A stretch of 64,000 bases of DNA from Conexibacter arvalis (GTDB taxonomy: Bacteria; Actinomycetota; Thermoleophilia; Solirubrobacterales; Solirubrobacteraceae), in NCBI RefSeq assembly GCF_014199525.1, contig NZ_JACHNU010000001.1, positions 1,342,182 through 1,406,181 of the forward strand, given 5' to 3'. Shown here piece by piece: positions 54,515-63,488 of this stretch. Below the pieces are notes generated by a model. That model was not told the DNA's origin. It was given only the letters and a program-made list of their open reading frames with translations, and searched no databases. Within the stretch, counting starts at the first letter, position 1. Each line of letters begins with the position of its first letter. The translations under genes were made by a program, and so were the position numbers.

Positions 54515-55356
54515 TGGTCGTCCTGCTGACGGGCAGCCGCGGGCGGCTCGGCCGGCGGATCGGACCGGCGCTGGAGGCGGCCGGCCACGAGGTCGTGCCG
54601 TTCGACCTCGCGCACGGCGACGACGTGACCGACGCGGCGGCGGTCGCCGCCGCCGCGCGCGGGGTCGACGCGATCGTCAACGCGGCGGGGATCCCCGACG
54701 ACGACGCCGACTGGGAGCTGGCGCCGGTGACGATGCCGGTCAACCTCCTTGGCACCTGGAACGTGCTGCTGGCGGCGCGCGCCCACGGCGTCGGCCGCGT
54801 CGTCCACCTCTCCTCGGGCAAGGCGCTCGGCATGCTCGAGCGCGACCCCGACCAGCTGCCCGTCGACGACCGCCACCGCGGCCTGCCGTCGCTGCCGTAC
54901 GCGCTGTCGAAGTGGCTGGCGGAGGAGATGTGCGAGGCGTTCACGCGCGAGACGGGCGTCTCGACGATCTGCCTGCGGCCGGTGCTCGTGCTCGATTCGA
55001 CCCGCTACCCGGCGCTCGCCGCCGGTCCCGAGCTGCCGCCGGTGCCCGGGATGAGATGGCACCTCGGCGTGTGGGTCGACGTCGACGACGTGGCCCGCGC
55101 CGCGGTCGCCGCCGTCGACTGCCCGGATCCCGGCCATGCGCGGCTGCTGCTGTGCGCCGACGAGATCGCCGCCGAGCGCCCGACCGCCGAGCTGGTCGCC
55201 GAGCACCTGCCCGACGTGCCGTGGGTCGGCCCGCCGCTGGAGCCCGGGTCGCGGCGGGCGCTGGTCGACTGCACGCCGGCGCGGGAGCTGCTCGGGTGGG
55301 AGCCGCGCGTGCGCTGGGCCGACCGCGCCAGGCTGGTCGCCGAGGCGGCGCGATGA
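54514..55356 (+). CDS. NAD-dependent epimerase/dehydratase family protein
   Basis: 280 residues. Extended SDR: TGSRGRLGRRIG, HLSSGKALG and the active-site YALSK. Membership in the operon (ATG overlaps the beta-subunit stop) suggests a step on the pathway after ring hydroxylation or handling of a sugar/acid side chain. The reaction is not predictable from sequence. Confidence 0.82.
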   Translation: MVVLLTGSRGRLGRRIGPALEAAGHEVVPFDLAHGDDVTDAAAVAAAARGVDAIVNAAGIPDDDADWELAPVTMPVNLLGTWNVLLAARAHGVGRVVHLSSGKALGMLERDPDQLPVDDRHRGLPSLPYALSKWLAEEMCEAFTRETGVSTICLRPVLVLDSTRYPALAAGPELPPVPGMRWHLGVWVDVDDVARAAVAAVDCPDPGHARLLLCADEIAAERPTAELVAEHLPDVPWVGPPLEPGSRRALVDCTPARELLGWEPRVRWADRARLVAEAAR

Positions 55357-56546
55357 GCGGCCGCGAGCGGATCGTCGTCGTCGGCGCGTCGCTGGCCGGC
55401 TACCACGCGGCCCGCGAGCTGCGCGCGCTCGGCTTCGACGGCGAGGTGACCGTGGTCGGCGCCGAGCCCCATCGGCCCTACGACCGACCGCCGCTGTCGA
55501 AGGAGCTGCTCGCGGGCAGGCGGACGGCGGCGGAGATCGCGCTGGCGCTCGACGACGCCCCCGACGTCGAGTGGCTGCTCGGGACCGCGGCGACCGGCCT
55601 CGACCTCGATCGCCGCGTCGTGCTCGCCGGGGCGCGCGAGGTCGCCTTCGACGGACTCGTGATCGCGACCGGCGCGCGGCCGGCGACGCTGCCCGGCCTG
55701 CCGGAGCTGGCGCCCGGCCGTCCCGGCGTCCACGCGCTGCGCTCGCTCGACGACGCGCAGCGGCTGCGCGGCGACCTGCGGCCGGGGGCGCGGCTGCTGA
55801 TCGTCGGCGCCGGCTTCGTCGGCGTCGAGGTCGCGACCGTCGCCGCGGCGGCCGGCTGCGAGGTGGCGATCGTGACGCTCGATCCGCCGCTCGCGGTCGC
55901 GGGGCCGCAGGCGAGCGCCGTCTGTCGCGGGCTGCTGGAGGAGGCAGGCGTGCGCCTGCTGAGCGGACGGACGGTCGCCTCCGTGGAGGAGCGCGGCGGC
56001 GAGCGCGTCGCGCTGCTCGACGACGGCGCGCCGGTCGCCTTCGACGCGGCGCTCGTCGCGATCGGCGCGCGGCCGGCGGTCGACTGGCTGGAGGGCTCGG
56101 GGCTCGTGCTCGAGGACGGCGTCGTCTGCGACGCCTCGCTGGCGGCGGTCGGCGCCGTCGCGGTCGTCGCCGCCGGCGACGTCGCGCGCTGGCCGAACGC
56201 CGCGACCGGCGGCGCGCTGACGCGCGTCGAGCACTGGGGCAACGCCGTCGAGCAGGGGGCGGCGGCGGCGCGCACGCTGCTGGAGGGGCCCGGGCCGCAC
56301 ACCGCGCACGCCGCGGTGCCGGAGGTCTGGTCCGACCACCTCGGCGCGCGCCTGCAGACGGTCGGCGAGCTGCGCGGGGCCGCCCGTTTCGAGGTCGTCG
56401 CGGGCGCCGTCGAGGAGCGGCGCTTCGCGGCGGCCGCCTACGACGCCGGCGAGCGGCTCGTCGGTGCGGTCGCCTACGACATGCCGCGCGAGCTGACCCG
56501 CTGGCGCGAGCAGCTGACGGAGCCGGTCGCGGCGGTGGGGCGATGA
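55353..56546 (+). CDS. NAD(P)H-dependent ferredoxin reductase (FAD)
   Basis: 397 residues. Two Rossmann motifs (VVVGASLAGYHAARELR for FAD, LLIVGAGFVGVEVA for NAD), the PYDRPPLSKELL stretch and the C-terminal reductase domain (VPEVWSDHLGARLQTVG). This is the BphA4/rubredoxin-reductase-like type that feeds electrons to Rieske ferredoxins, completing the three-component dioxygenase. ATG 55353 overlaps the previous stop. Confidence 0.92.
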   Translation: MSGRERIVVVGASLAGYHAARELRALGFDGEVTVVGAEPHRPYDRPPLSKELLAGRRTAAEIALALDDAPDVEWLLGTAATGLDLDRRVVLAGAREVAFDGLVIATGARPATLPGLPELAPGRPGVHALRSLDDAQRLRGDLRPGARLLIVGAGFVGVEVATVAAAAGCEVAIVTLDPPLAVAGPQASAVCRGLLEEAGVRLLSGRTVASVEERGGERVALLDDGAPVAFDAALVAIGARPAVDWLEGSGLVLEDGVVCDASLAAVGAVAVVAAGDVARWPNAATGGALTRVEHWGNAVEQGAAAARTLLEGPGPHTAHAAVPEVWSDHLGARLQTVGELRGAARFEVVAGAVEERRFAAAAYDAGERLVGAVAYDMPRELTRWREQLTEPVAAVGR

Positions 56547-56605
56547 GCCCGCTCGACGCGATGACGGGCTCGGAGCCGGCGGTTCGCCGCGGAGGTGCGT
56601 CGTGA
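56543..56605 (+). other. Tiny coupled ORF between reductase and CoxM genes
   Basis: A 20-codon frame (ATG 56543, stop 56603-56605) overlaps the reductase stop at one end and the coxM-like GTG at the other. It contains CGGAGG just before the next start, so its translation may carry ribosomes across a 55-bp gap. Probably a coupling device or chance rather than a functional peptide. Confidence 0.25.
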
Positions 56606-57486
56606 AGCCCAGCCCGGTCACCTACCACGCGCCCGCGACGGTCGCCGAGGCGGTCGGCCTGCTGGCCGAGCACGGCGACGACGCGAAGGTGCTCGGCGGT
56701 GGGCAGAGCCTCCTGCCGCTGATGAACCTGCGGCTCGCCGCGCCCGCTCGCCTCGTCGACGTGACGCGGATCGACGGGCTCGGCGCGATCGAGCGGCGCG
56801 ACGGCGCCTTCGAGCTGGGCGCCGCGGTCCGCCAGGCGCAAGCCGAGGACGACGCGGCGCTCGCCGCCGCCTGCCCGCTGCTGGCGGCGGCGCTGCCGCA
56901 CATCGCCCATCGCGAGATCCGCAACGCCGGGACGGTCTGCGGCAGTCTCGCCCACGGCGACGCGGCGGCGGAGCTGCCGGCGGTCGCGCTGGCGCTCGAC
57001 GCCGAGCTGGTCGTCCACGGCCCGCGGGGGGTTCGCACGGTCGCGGCCGACGGCTTCTTCCGCTCGTTCCTGGAGACGGCGCTGGAGCCCGACGAGCTGC
57101 TCGCGGTGGTGCGCCTGCCGGTCGCTCCGCCCGGCAGCGGCGCTGCCTTCCACGAGCTGGCGCGGCGTGCCGGCGACTTCGCGATCGCCGGGGTCGGCGC
57201 GCAGCTGACGATGCGCGACGGCACGGTGACCGAGGCGCGCGTCGCCTGCATCGGCGTCGGCGCGGCGCCGGTGCGCGCTCGCGCCGCCGAGCAGGCGCTC
57301 GCCGGCGGTCGCGCCGACGAGCGCACGATCGCGCAGGCGGCGCGCGCCGCGGCGGCCGAGCTGGAGCCGTCCGAGGACCTGCACGCGAGCGCGGCGTTCC
57401 GCCGGCACGCGGCCGAGACGCTGATGCGCCGCGCGCTGCACGAGGCTGCGGCGCGCGCCGAGAGCAACGGAAGGGAGGCATCGTGA
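56602..57486 (+). CDS. Molybdenum hydroxylase FAD-binding subunit (CoxM-like)
   Basis: 294 residues. FAD motif GGGQSLLPLMNLRLA (~residues 33-47), the flavin loop NAGTVCGSLAHGDAAAELP, and the C-terminal CO-dehydrogenase-flavoprotein domain. First of a CoxM-CoxS-CoxL set (medium-small-large) of the xanthine dehydrogenase family. GTG 56602 is preceded by GGAGG. Confidence 0.93.
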   Translation: MKPSPVTYHAPATVAEAVGLLAEHGDDAKVLGGGQSLLPLMNLRLAAPARLVDVTRIDGLGAIERRDGAFELGAAVRQAQAEDDAALAAACPLLAAALPHIAHREIRNAGTVCGSLAHGDAAAELPAVALALDAELVVHGPRGVRTVAADGFFRSFLETALEPDELLAVVRLPVAPPGSGAAFHELARRAGDFAIAGVGAQLTMRDGTVTEARVACIGVGAAPVRARAAEQALAGGRADERTIAQAARAAAAELEPSEDLHASAAFRRHAAETLMRRALHEAAARAESNGREAS

Positions 57487-57980
57487 AGATCACGCTGACC
57501 GTCAACGGCAGCCGGCGCGAGCTGGAGGTCGACGACCGCCGGCTGCTCGCCGACGTGCTGCGCGAGGAGCTCGGCCTGACCGGCACGAAGGTCGGCTGCT
57601 CCCACGGCGTCTGCGGCAGCTGCACGGTCCATGTCGACGGCCGCGCCGTCCGCTCCTGCATCATGCTGGCCGTCCAGGCCGACGGGCGGGCGGTTCGGAC
57701 GGTCGAGGACCTGGCGGCGCCCGACGGGACGCTCCACCCGCTGCAGCAGGCGTTCTCGGAGGAGCATGCGCTTCAGTGCGGCTTCTGCACGCCGGGGTTC
57801 CTGATGACGGCGCTGCCGGCGGTCGAGGCCGGCGCGCCGCTCGACGCCGGGCAGGCGCGCGAGCTGGTCTCCGGCAACATCTGCCGCTGCACCGGCTACG
57901 ACGGGATCGTCGGCGCGGTCGTGCGGGCGTCGGCGATCTGCGCCGGCGCGGCGGCCTCCGGCGCGGAGGCCGAGCGATGA
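57483..57980 (+). CDS. Molybdenum hydroxylase [2Fe-2S] subunit (CoxS-like)
   Basis: 165 residues. Two iron-sulfur domains: CSHGVCGSCTV...C in the plant-type ferredoxin part, then CGFCTPGFLM...CRCTGY in the helical part. It links the molybdenum centre to the FAD subunit. The GTG overlaps the CoxM stop (GTGA). Confidence 0.95.
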   Translation: MKITLTVNGSRRELEVDDRRLLADVLREELGLTGTKVGCSHGVCGSCTVHVDGRAVRSCIMLAVQADGRAVRTVEDLAAPDGTLHPLQQAFSEEHALQCGFCTPGFLMTALPAVEAGAPLDAGQARELVSGNICRCTGYDGIVGAVVRASAICAGAAASGAEAER

Positions 57981-60340
57981 GCGTCGTCGAGCAGGCCCCC
58001 GAGCGGGGTGAGGAGGCGCAGGGCCTGATCGGCGCGCGCGTCCGCCGGCGCGAGGACGGGCGGATGGTCACCGGCGCCGCCCGCTACGTCGCCGACGTCG
58101 AGCTGCCGCGCTGCTGCGAGGCGGCCTTCGTCCGCTCGACCGTCGCGCACGCGCGGATCGCCGCCGTCGACGTCGAGGCGGCCCGCGCGGCGCCGGGCGT
58201 GCTGGCGGTGCTGACGGCCGCGGAGCTGGCGGCGGTCAGACCGCTCGCCGACCTGCTGGAGATCGAGTCGATCAAGACGCCGCGTCCGCCGCTGGCGACC
58301 GACCGGGTCCGCTACGTCGGCGAGCCGATCGTCGCCGTGATCGCCGAGGATCGCTATGCGGCCGAGGACGCCGCCGAGCTGGTCGTCGTCGACTACGAGG
58401 AGCTGGAGCCGGTGCTCGACGTCGACGTCGCGATCGCGCGCGGGCCGCTGCTGCACGACCACGTGCCGGAGAACGTCTACTTCCGCAGCGAGTTCCGCAG
58501 CGGCGGCGCCGAGGAGGCGTTCGCCGGCGCCGACCTCGTCGTCGCGCGCACGCTGCGCGTCAACCGCCAGCTCGCCTCCTCGATGGAGACGCGCGGCGTC
58601 GTCGCGCAGGCCGAGCCCGACGGCCTGCTGACCGTGTGGCTCTCCTCGCAGGCGCCCTTCCAGCAGCGCTACCTGTTCGCGCTGGCGCTCGGCCTGCCGG
58701 AGTCGCGCATCCGCGTCGTCGTGCCCGACGTCGGCGGCGCGTTCGGCCCGAAGGACTTCGTCTTCCCGGAGGACCTCTGCGTCGCCCACGCGGCGTTGAC
58801 GCTCGGCCGGCCGGTGCGCTGGATCGAGGATCGGCAGGAGAACCTGATGGCCGGCTCGCATTCCAAGGAGCAGAAGCTGACGGTCGAGCTGGCCTTCGCC
58901 GACGACGGCAGGTTGCTGGCGATGCGCGGGCGGTTCGTCGGCGACACCGGCGCCTTCGCCTATTCGGCGCCGGCCGGGCTCGTCGACGTGATGTTCACCG
59001 CCCAGTCGCTGCCCGGGCCCTACGTCGTGCCCGCCTACGACTACGACGTGCTCGGCGTGCTGACGAACAAGACGCCGGTCGCGCCCTACCGCGGCGTCGG
59101 CATCACCGCCGCGCAGACGGCGCGCGAGCTGCTGCTCGACGAGGCGGCGGAGCGGCTCGGGATCGACCGCGTCGAGCTGCGGCGGCGCAATCTGCTCGGC
59201 GACGAGCCGACGAGGTCGATCACCGGCCAGGAGTACGACGGCGGCAGCTACCGGACGTCGCTGGAGCGGGCGCTGGAGCGGATCGACTGGGGAGGCTTCC
59301 CGGCCCGCCAGGCGGCGGCCCGCGCCGAGGGCCGCCATCTCGGGATCGGCGTCAGCCCGTTCATCGAGGGCACCTCGCTCGGGACGATGGCGCAACTGCA
59401 GAGCGGCTTCCCGATGCCGTCCCACGACCACGCCTGGGCGGCCGTCGACCTGACCGGGACGGTCGCCGTCGGCGTGCCGACCTGCAACCACGGCCAGGGC
59501 CACGCGACCGCCTTCGCGCAGGTCGCCGCCGAGGTGCTCGGCGTGGGCGTCGACGACGTGCGCGTCGTCGAGCGCGACACCGAGTCCTCGCCGTGGGGGA
59601 TGGGCACCTACGCCAGCCGCAGCGCGGTCTTCGGCGGCGGCGCCGTGCTGAAGGCGGCGCGGCTGCTGCGCGAGCGGATCCTGCGGGTGGCGAGCCTGCT
59701 GCTGGAGGCGCCGCCGGAGGCGCTCGCGCTGGAGGACGGCTTCGTCGGGATCGCCGGCGTGCCGGACGCCAGGATCCCGTTGGCCGGGATCGCCGGGGCC
59801 GCACATTTCGATCCCGGCGTGCGCGCGGCGCTGGGCGACGCGGGCCTGCGCGTCGGCGTCTTCCACGACGCGCCGCCGGCCTACTCGAACGGCTGCATCG
59901 CCGTCGAGGTCGAGGTCGACGTCGAGCTGGGGACGGTGCGGCTGCTGCGGACGGTCGCCGTCGAGGACTGCGGCACGATGCTCAACCCGACGATCGTCGA
60001 GGGCCAGGTCCGCGGCGGGCTCGTGCAGGGGATCGGGGCGGCGCTGCTGGAGCACGCCGTCTACGACGACGACGGCCAGCCGCTGACGACGACCTACATG
60101 GACTACCTCGTGCCGCGCTCCAGCGACGTCTCCGCGATCGAGGTCGACCACGTCGTCACGCCCTCGCCGCGCACGCTCGGCGGGATGAAGGGGATGGCCG
60201 AGGGCAGCTCGATCGCCACCCCGGCGGCGGTCCTCAACGCCGTCGCCGACGCGCTCTCGCCGTACGGCTTCCGCGTCGAGCGGCTGCCGCTCGGCCCGCA
60301 CGCCGTCTGGGAGGGCCTCAGGTCGGGGCGCGCCGGCTGA
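57977..60340 (+). CDS. Molybdenum hydroxylase large (molybdopterin-binding) subunit
   Basis: 787 residues, standard length. Molybdopterin-cytosine-dinucleotide-type domains; residues 369-375 read APYRGVG, so the CO-dehydrogenase loop AYxCSFR is absent and this is not CO dehydrogenase. The catalytic Glu lies in the C-terminal GMKGMAEGS. Likely hydroxylates a (hetero)aromatic or aldehyde carbon with water as oxygen source. Last gene of the AraC-controlled operon; no MCD-insertion chaperone is in the window. Confidence 0.92.
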   Translation: MSVVEQAPERGEEAQGLIGARVRRREDGRMVTGAARYVADVELPRCCEAAFVRSTVAHARIAAVDVEAARAAPGVLAVLTAAELAAVRPLADLLEIESIKTPRPPLATDRVRYVGEPIVAVIAEDRYAAEDAAELVVVDYEELEPVLDVDVAIARGPLLHDHVPENVYFRSEFRSGGAEEAFAGADLVVARTLRVNRQLASSMETRGVVAQAEPDGLLTVWLSSQAPFQQRYLFALALGLPESRIRVVVPDVGGAFGPKDFVFPEDLCVAHAALTLGRPVRWIEDRQENLMAGSHSKEQKLTVELAFADDGRLLAMRGRFVGDTGAFAYSAPAGLVDVMFTAQSLPGPYVVPAYDYDVLGVLTNKTPVAPYRGVGITAAQTARELLLDEAAERLGIDRVELRRRNLLGDEPTRSITGQEYDGGSYRTSLERALERIDWGGFPARQAAARAEGRHLGIGVSPFIEGTSLGTMAQLQSGFPMPSHDHAWAAVDLTGTVAVGVPTCNHGQGHATAFAQVAAEVLGVGVDDVRVVERDTESSPWGMGTYASRSAVFGGGAVLKAARLLRERILRVASLLLEAPPEALALEDGFVGIAGVPDARIPLAGIAGAAHFDPGVRAALGDAGLRVGVFHDAPPAYSNGCIAVEVEVDVELGTVRLLRTVAVEDCGTMLNPTIVEGQVRGGLVQGIGAALLEHAVYDDDGQPLTTTYMDYLVPRSSDVSAIEVDHVVTPSPRTLGGMKGMAEGSSIATPAAVLNAVADALSPYGFRVERLPLGPHAVWEGLRSGRAG

Positions 60341-60368
60341 CAGGGTCGGCGCGGCGCGCCGCGGAGAG

Positions 60369-60439
60369 CTGGGGGGCCGGGACTCGAACCCGGATAGCCG
60401 GCTCCAAAGGCCGGAGTCTTGCCATTAGACGACCCCCCA
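60369..60439 (-). tRNA. tRNA-Gln (anticodon TTG)
   Basis: 71 nt. Acceptor stem TGGGGGG (60439 to 60433) with CCCCCCA (60376 to 60370), D-arm with TCTAATGGCAAGA, anticodon loop CTTTGGA flanked by CCGGC/GCCGG, and TTCGAGTC T-arm. Discriminator G at 60369; the 3' CCA is not encoded. Antisense to the flanking genes. Confidence 0.96.
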
Positions 60440-60534
60440 AGGCGGTCGACGACGATTGTATGCGGCCGCGGCGGCACGCCGGCTCCGGCCGTCTGGCAGC
60501 GCGCCCCGGCCCGACGCGGCTACGATGCACGCTT

Positions 60535-61938
60535 GTGACCGCGCCGGTCGTCGTCATCCTCGCCGCGGGGCAGGGCACGCGCATGCGCTCCGCCACGCCG
60601 AAGCTGCTCCACCCGCTCTGCGGCCGACCGCTGCTCGCATGGACGGTCGATGCCGCCCGGGCGGCGGGGGCGGCGAAGGTCGTCGTCGTCGGCGGTCCCG
60701 ACCGCGCGCTCGCGCCGGGGCTGCCGGAGGAGGTCGTCCTCGCCGTCCAGCAGGAGCCGCGCGGCACGGCTGACGCCGTCCTCGCGGCGGCCGGGGAGAT
60801 CGACCGCGCCGCGCCGGTCGTCGTCCTCAACGGCGACGTCCCGCTCGTGACGGGGGAGACCCTGCGCGAGCTGGTCGCGGCGCACGAGCGCGCCGGCGCC
60901 GCGGCGACGATGCTGACGACCGTCCTCCCCGACCCGTCCGGCTACGGCCGCGTCGTGCGCGGCGCCGACGGCGCCGTCGAGCGCGTCGTCGAGACGAAGA
61001 AGCCCGGCGACGCGACGCCGCAGGAGCTCGAGATCCGCGAGATCAACGGCGGCGTCTACGCCTTCGCCGGCGGCGACCTGCTCGACGCGCTCGGCGAGGT
61101 CGGCTGCGACAACGCGCAGGGCGAGCTGTACCTGCCCGACGTGCTGCCGATCCTGCGCGCGAGAGGCCGCACGGTCGCGGCCCACCTGGTCGACGATCCC
61201 GCGATCGCGCTCGGCGTCAACGACCGCGGCGACCTCGCGAGGGTGCGCGCCGAGGCCCAGCGGCGGATCCACGCGCGGCTGATGGCGGCCGGCGTGACGA
61301 TCGTCGACCCCGGCTCGACGGTGATCGACGCCGGCGTCGAGATCGGCGCCGACACCGTCGTCGAGCCGTTCTGCACGCTGCACGGCGCCACGCGCGTCGG
61401 CGGCGGCTGCCGGATCGGGCCGCAGACGACGCTGATCGACACGACGCTCGGCGACGGGGTCACCGTTCCTCACTCCTACCTGACCTCCGCCACCGTCCAC
61501 GACGGCGGGAGCGTCGGACCGTACGCCTATCTGCGCCCGGGGGCGCTGCTGCGCGAGGGCGCGAAGGTCGGCACGTTCGTCGAGGTCAAGAACTCGGACG
61601 TCGGCGCGGGCACGAAGGTCCCGCACCTGTCCTACATCGGCGACGCCGACATCGGGCCGGGCTCGAACCTCGGAGCCGGCACGATCACGGCGAACTACGA
61701 CGGCGCCAGAAAGCACCGCACCGTGATCGGGGCGCGTGTGAAGGGCGGCGTCGACACGGCATTCGTCGCACCGGTGACGGTCGGCGACGACGCGTGGACG
61801 GCCGCAGGGTCGGTCATCACGCAGGACGTGCCGGACGGAGCGCTCGGGATCGCCCGGTCGCGCCAGCACACCGTCGAGCGGTACAACGAGCGCAAGAGCA
61901 ACAAGGAGATCGAGGAACAGTGGCCCCGCAAGTCGTGA
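60535..61938 (+). CDS. glmU: Bifunctional N-acetylglucosamine-1-phosphate uridyltransferase / acetyltransferase
   Basis: 467 residues. Makes UDP-GlcNAc for peptidoglycan and surface polymers. N-terminal uridyltransferase: ILAAGQGTRMRS, LNGDVPL; C-terminal left-handed beta-helix acetyltransferase with hexapeptide repeats and LGAGTITANYDGARKHRT. GTG 60535 lies 8 nt after TACGAT (60521-60526), nearly leaderless. Confidence 0.96.
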   Translation: MTAPVVVILAAGQGTRMRSATPKLLHPLCGRPLLAWTVDAARAAGAAKVVVVGGPDRALAPGLPEEVVLAVQQEPRGTADAVLAAAGEIDRAAPVVVLNGDVPLVTGETLRELVAAHERAGAAATMLTTVLPDPSGYGRVVRGADGAVERVVETKKPGDATPQELEIREINGGVYAFAGGDLLDALGEVGCDNAQGELYLPDVLPILRARGRTVAAHLVDDPAIALGVNDRGDLARVRAEAQRRIHARLMAAGVTIVDPGSTVIDAGVEIGADTVVEPFCTLHGATRVGGGCRIGPQTTLIDTTLGDGVTVPHSYLTSATVHDGGSVGPYAYLRPGALLREGAKVGTFVEVKNSDVGAGTKVPHLSYIGDADIGPGSNLGAGTITANYDGARKHRTVIGARVKGGVDTAFVAPVTVGDDAWTAAGSVITQDVPDGALGIARSRQHTVERYNERKSNKEIEEQWPRKS

Positions 61939-61979
61939 CCCCGGCACCGTCGTCCGCAGGGCGTAGACTCGTGCACGAG

Positions 61980-63002
61980 ATGAGCTCGGCCGTTCCTCGG
62001 GAGAACCCCGACAGCCACCTCGAGATCGGCTACGGCAAGCAGCTGATGCTGTTCAGCGGCCGCGCGCACCAGCAGCTCGGCGCCGACATCGCCGGCAAGC
62101 TCGGCGTCGAGCTCGGCGGCGTGACGCTGAAGACCTTCTCCAACGGCGAGGTCTACTGCCGCTACGACGAGTCGATCCGCGGCGCCGACGTCTTCCTCGT
62201 CCAGCCGATCTGCGGCAACCCGCGCACCGGCCTCTCCGCCAACGACGCGCTGATGGAGCTGCTGATGATGGTCGACGCCGCCGTCGGCGGCTCGGCCCAC
62301 CGCGTCGTCGCCGTCTGCCCCTGGTACGGCTACTCGCGCCAGGACAAGAAGTCGGCTCCGCGCGAGCCGATCTCGGCCCGGCTCGTCGCGCGGATGCTGG
62401 AGACGGCGGGGATCGACCGCATCCTCACGATGGACCTCCACTCGGGCCAGATCCAGGGCTTCTTCCAGAAGCCGTGCGACCACATGACCGCGATGTGGAT
62501 GCTGACCAGATACTTCGCCGACCAGAGCCTCGAGGACCTCGTCGTCGTCTCGCCGGACGCCGGCCGGGTGAAGCTGAACAAGAAGTTCGCGGCGACGATC
62601 GGCGCCGAGCTGGCGATCCTCAACAAGGAGCGCCCGGCCCAGCAGGTCGCCGAGATCGGCTACGTGATCGGCGACGTGAAGGGCAAGACGGCCGTCATCG
62701 TCGACGACATCATCGACACCGCCGGCACGCTGAAGGCGGCCGCCCAGACCGTCCGCGACGCCGGCGCCACGCGCGTGCTGGCCGCCGCGACCCACGGCGT
62801 CTTCTCCGGCAACGCGTGGGAGAACCTCGCCGCCGCCGCCTTCGACGAGATCGTCGTGACCGACACGATCCCGCTCGGCGACGGCGCGCCGGACAACATC
62901 ACGGTGCTGCCGTGCGCCGACCTGCTGACCAGCTCGATCCGCCAGATCTTCACGGACGGCTCGGTCTCCGAGGTCTTCCGCGGCGAGAACCAGCTGTTCT
63001 AG
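61980..63002 (+). CDS. prs: Ribose-phosphate pyrophosphokinase
   Basis: 340 residues. Makes PRPP from ribose 5-phosphate and ATP. GYSRQDKK, TMDLHSGQIQGFF, VVVSPDAGRVKL flexible loop region and the PRPP-binding VIVDDIIDTAGTL. ATG 61980 is 10 nt after TAGACT (61964-61969); an in-frame GTG at 61971 would leave almost no spacing, so ATG is preferred. Paired with glmU as in many Gram-positives. Confidence 0.96.
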   Translation: MSSAVPRENPDSHLEIGYGKQLMLFSGRAHQQLGADIAGKLGVELGGVTLKTFSNGEVYCRYDESIRGADVFLVQPICGNPRTGLSANDALMELLMMVDAAVGGSAHRVVAVCPWYGYSRQDKKSAPREPISARLVARMLETAGIDRILTMDLHSGQIQGFFQKPCDHMTAMWMLTRYFADQSLEDLVVVSPDAGRVKLNKKFAATIGAELAILNKERPAQQVAEIGYVIGDVKGKTAVIVDDIIDTAGTLKAAAQTVRDAGATRVLAAATHGVFSGNAWENLAAAAFDEIVVTDTIPLGDGAPDNITVLPCADLLTSSIRQIFTDGSVSEVFRGENQLF

Positions 63003-63042
63003 GCCGCCTCCGACCGTCGCCAGGGCCGACCGCCAGCCGCGC

Positions 63043-63357
63043 ATGGCACGCGACGCCGCCCACCTGATGGAGCTGCTCGGCCTCTCCGAGGACGAGCTGT
63101 GCGCGCTGCTGGCCGTCGATCCGCTGACGCTGCTGTCGGGCCAGCTCGACCATCGGCCGGAGCTGCCGATCCTGCTCGACCTGCTGGCCGAGGCCGAGGA
63201 GCGCGCCGGGTCGCCGGTGCTGCGTCGCTGGGTGCGTGCGACGGGGCCGGCCGGTCGCCCGCTCGACGCGCTGCTGGCGCGCGACTTCGGCCGCTTCGAG
63301 GACCAGCTCGGCGAGCTGGCGCAGCACGGCTTCGTGCTGCGCGGCGGCGGCGCCTGA
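63043..63357 (+). CDS. Hypothetical 104-residue helical protein
   Basis: Mostly Leu/Glu/Ala-rich helices. The first ~45 residues (AHLMELLGLSEDELCALLAVDPLTLLSGQLDHRP) look like a helix-turn-helix of the XRE/MbcA-like kind, followed by a helix pair (LPILLDLLAEAEERAG...). Could be a small DNA-binding or antitoxin-like protein, but no partner toxin is adjacent. Separated from prs by 40 bp and followed by a strong terminator. Confidence 0.5.
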   Translation: MARDAAHLMELLGLSEDELCALLAVDPLTLLSGQLDHRPELPILLDLLAEAEERAGSPVLRRWVRATGPAGRPLDALLARDFGRFEDQLGELAQHGFVLRGGGA

Positions 63358-63379
63358 CTCGCCCGCGCCGCCGCCGGCC

Positions 63380-63413
63380 GGGGTGCGTCGACCGGACCCG
63401 CTCGACGCACCCC
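63380..63413 (+). terminator. Terminator hairpin after the 104-residue gene
   Basis: Perfect 12-bp stem GGGGTGCGTCGA (63380-63391) with TCGACGCACCCC (63402-63413) and a 10-nt loop; the stem extends further with a bulge (CCGGCC/GGCCGG). No T-tract. Confidence 0.75.
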
Positions 63414-63488
63414 GTCGGCCGGGCGCCGGGCAAATGCTGGGGTGGCGCCCCGATGCGGCAGGGGCCCACCGCCGCCAAGCTCGCCGGC

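Noticed and set aside
56602-60340. CO dehydrogenase (coxMSL)
   Set aside because: The large subunit has APYRGVG at the position of the AYxCSFR active-site loop of true CO dehydrogenase, and the context is aromatic catabolism.
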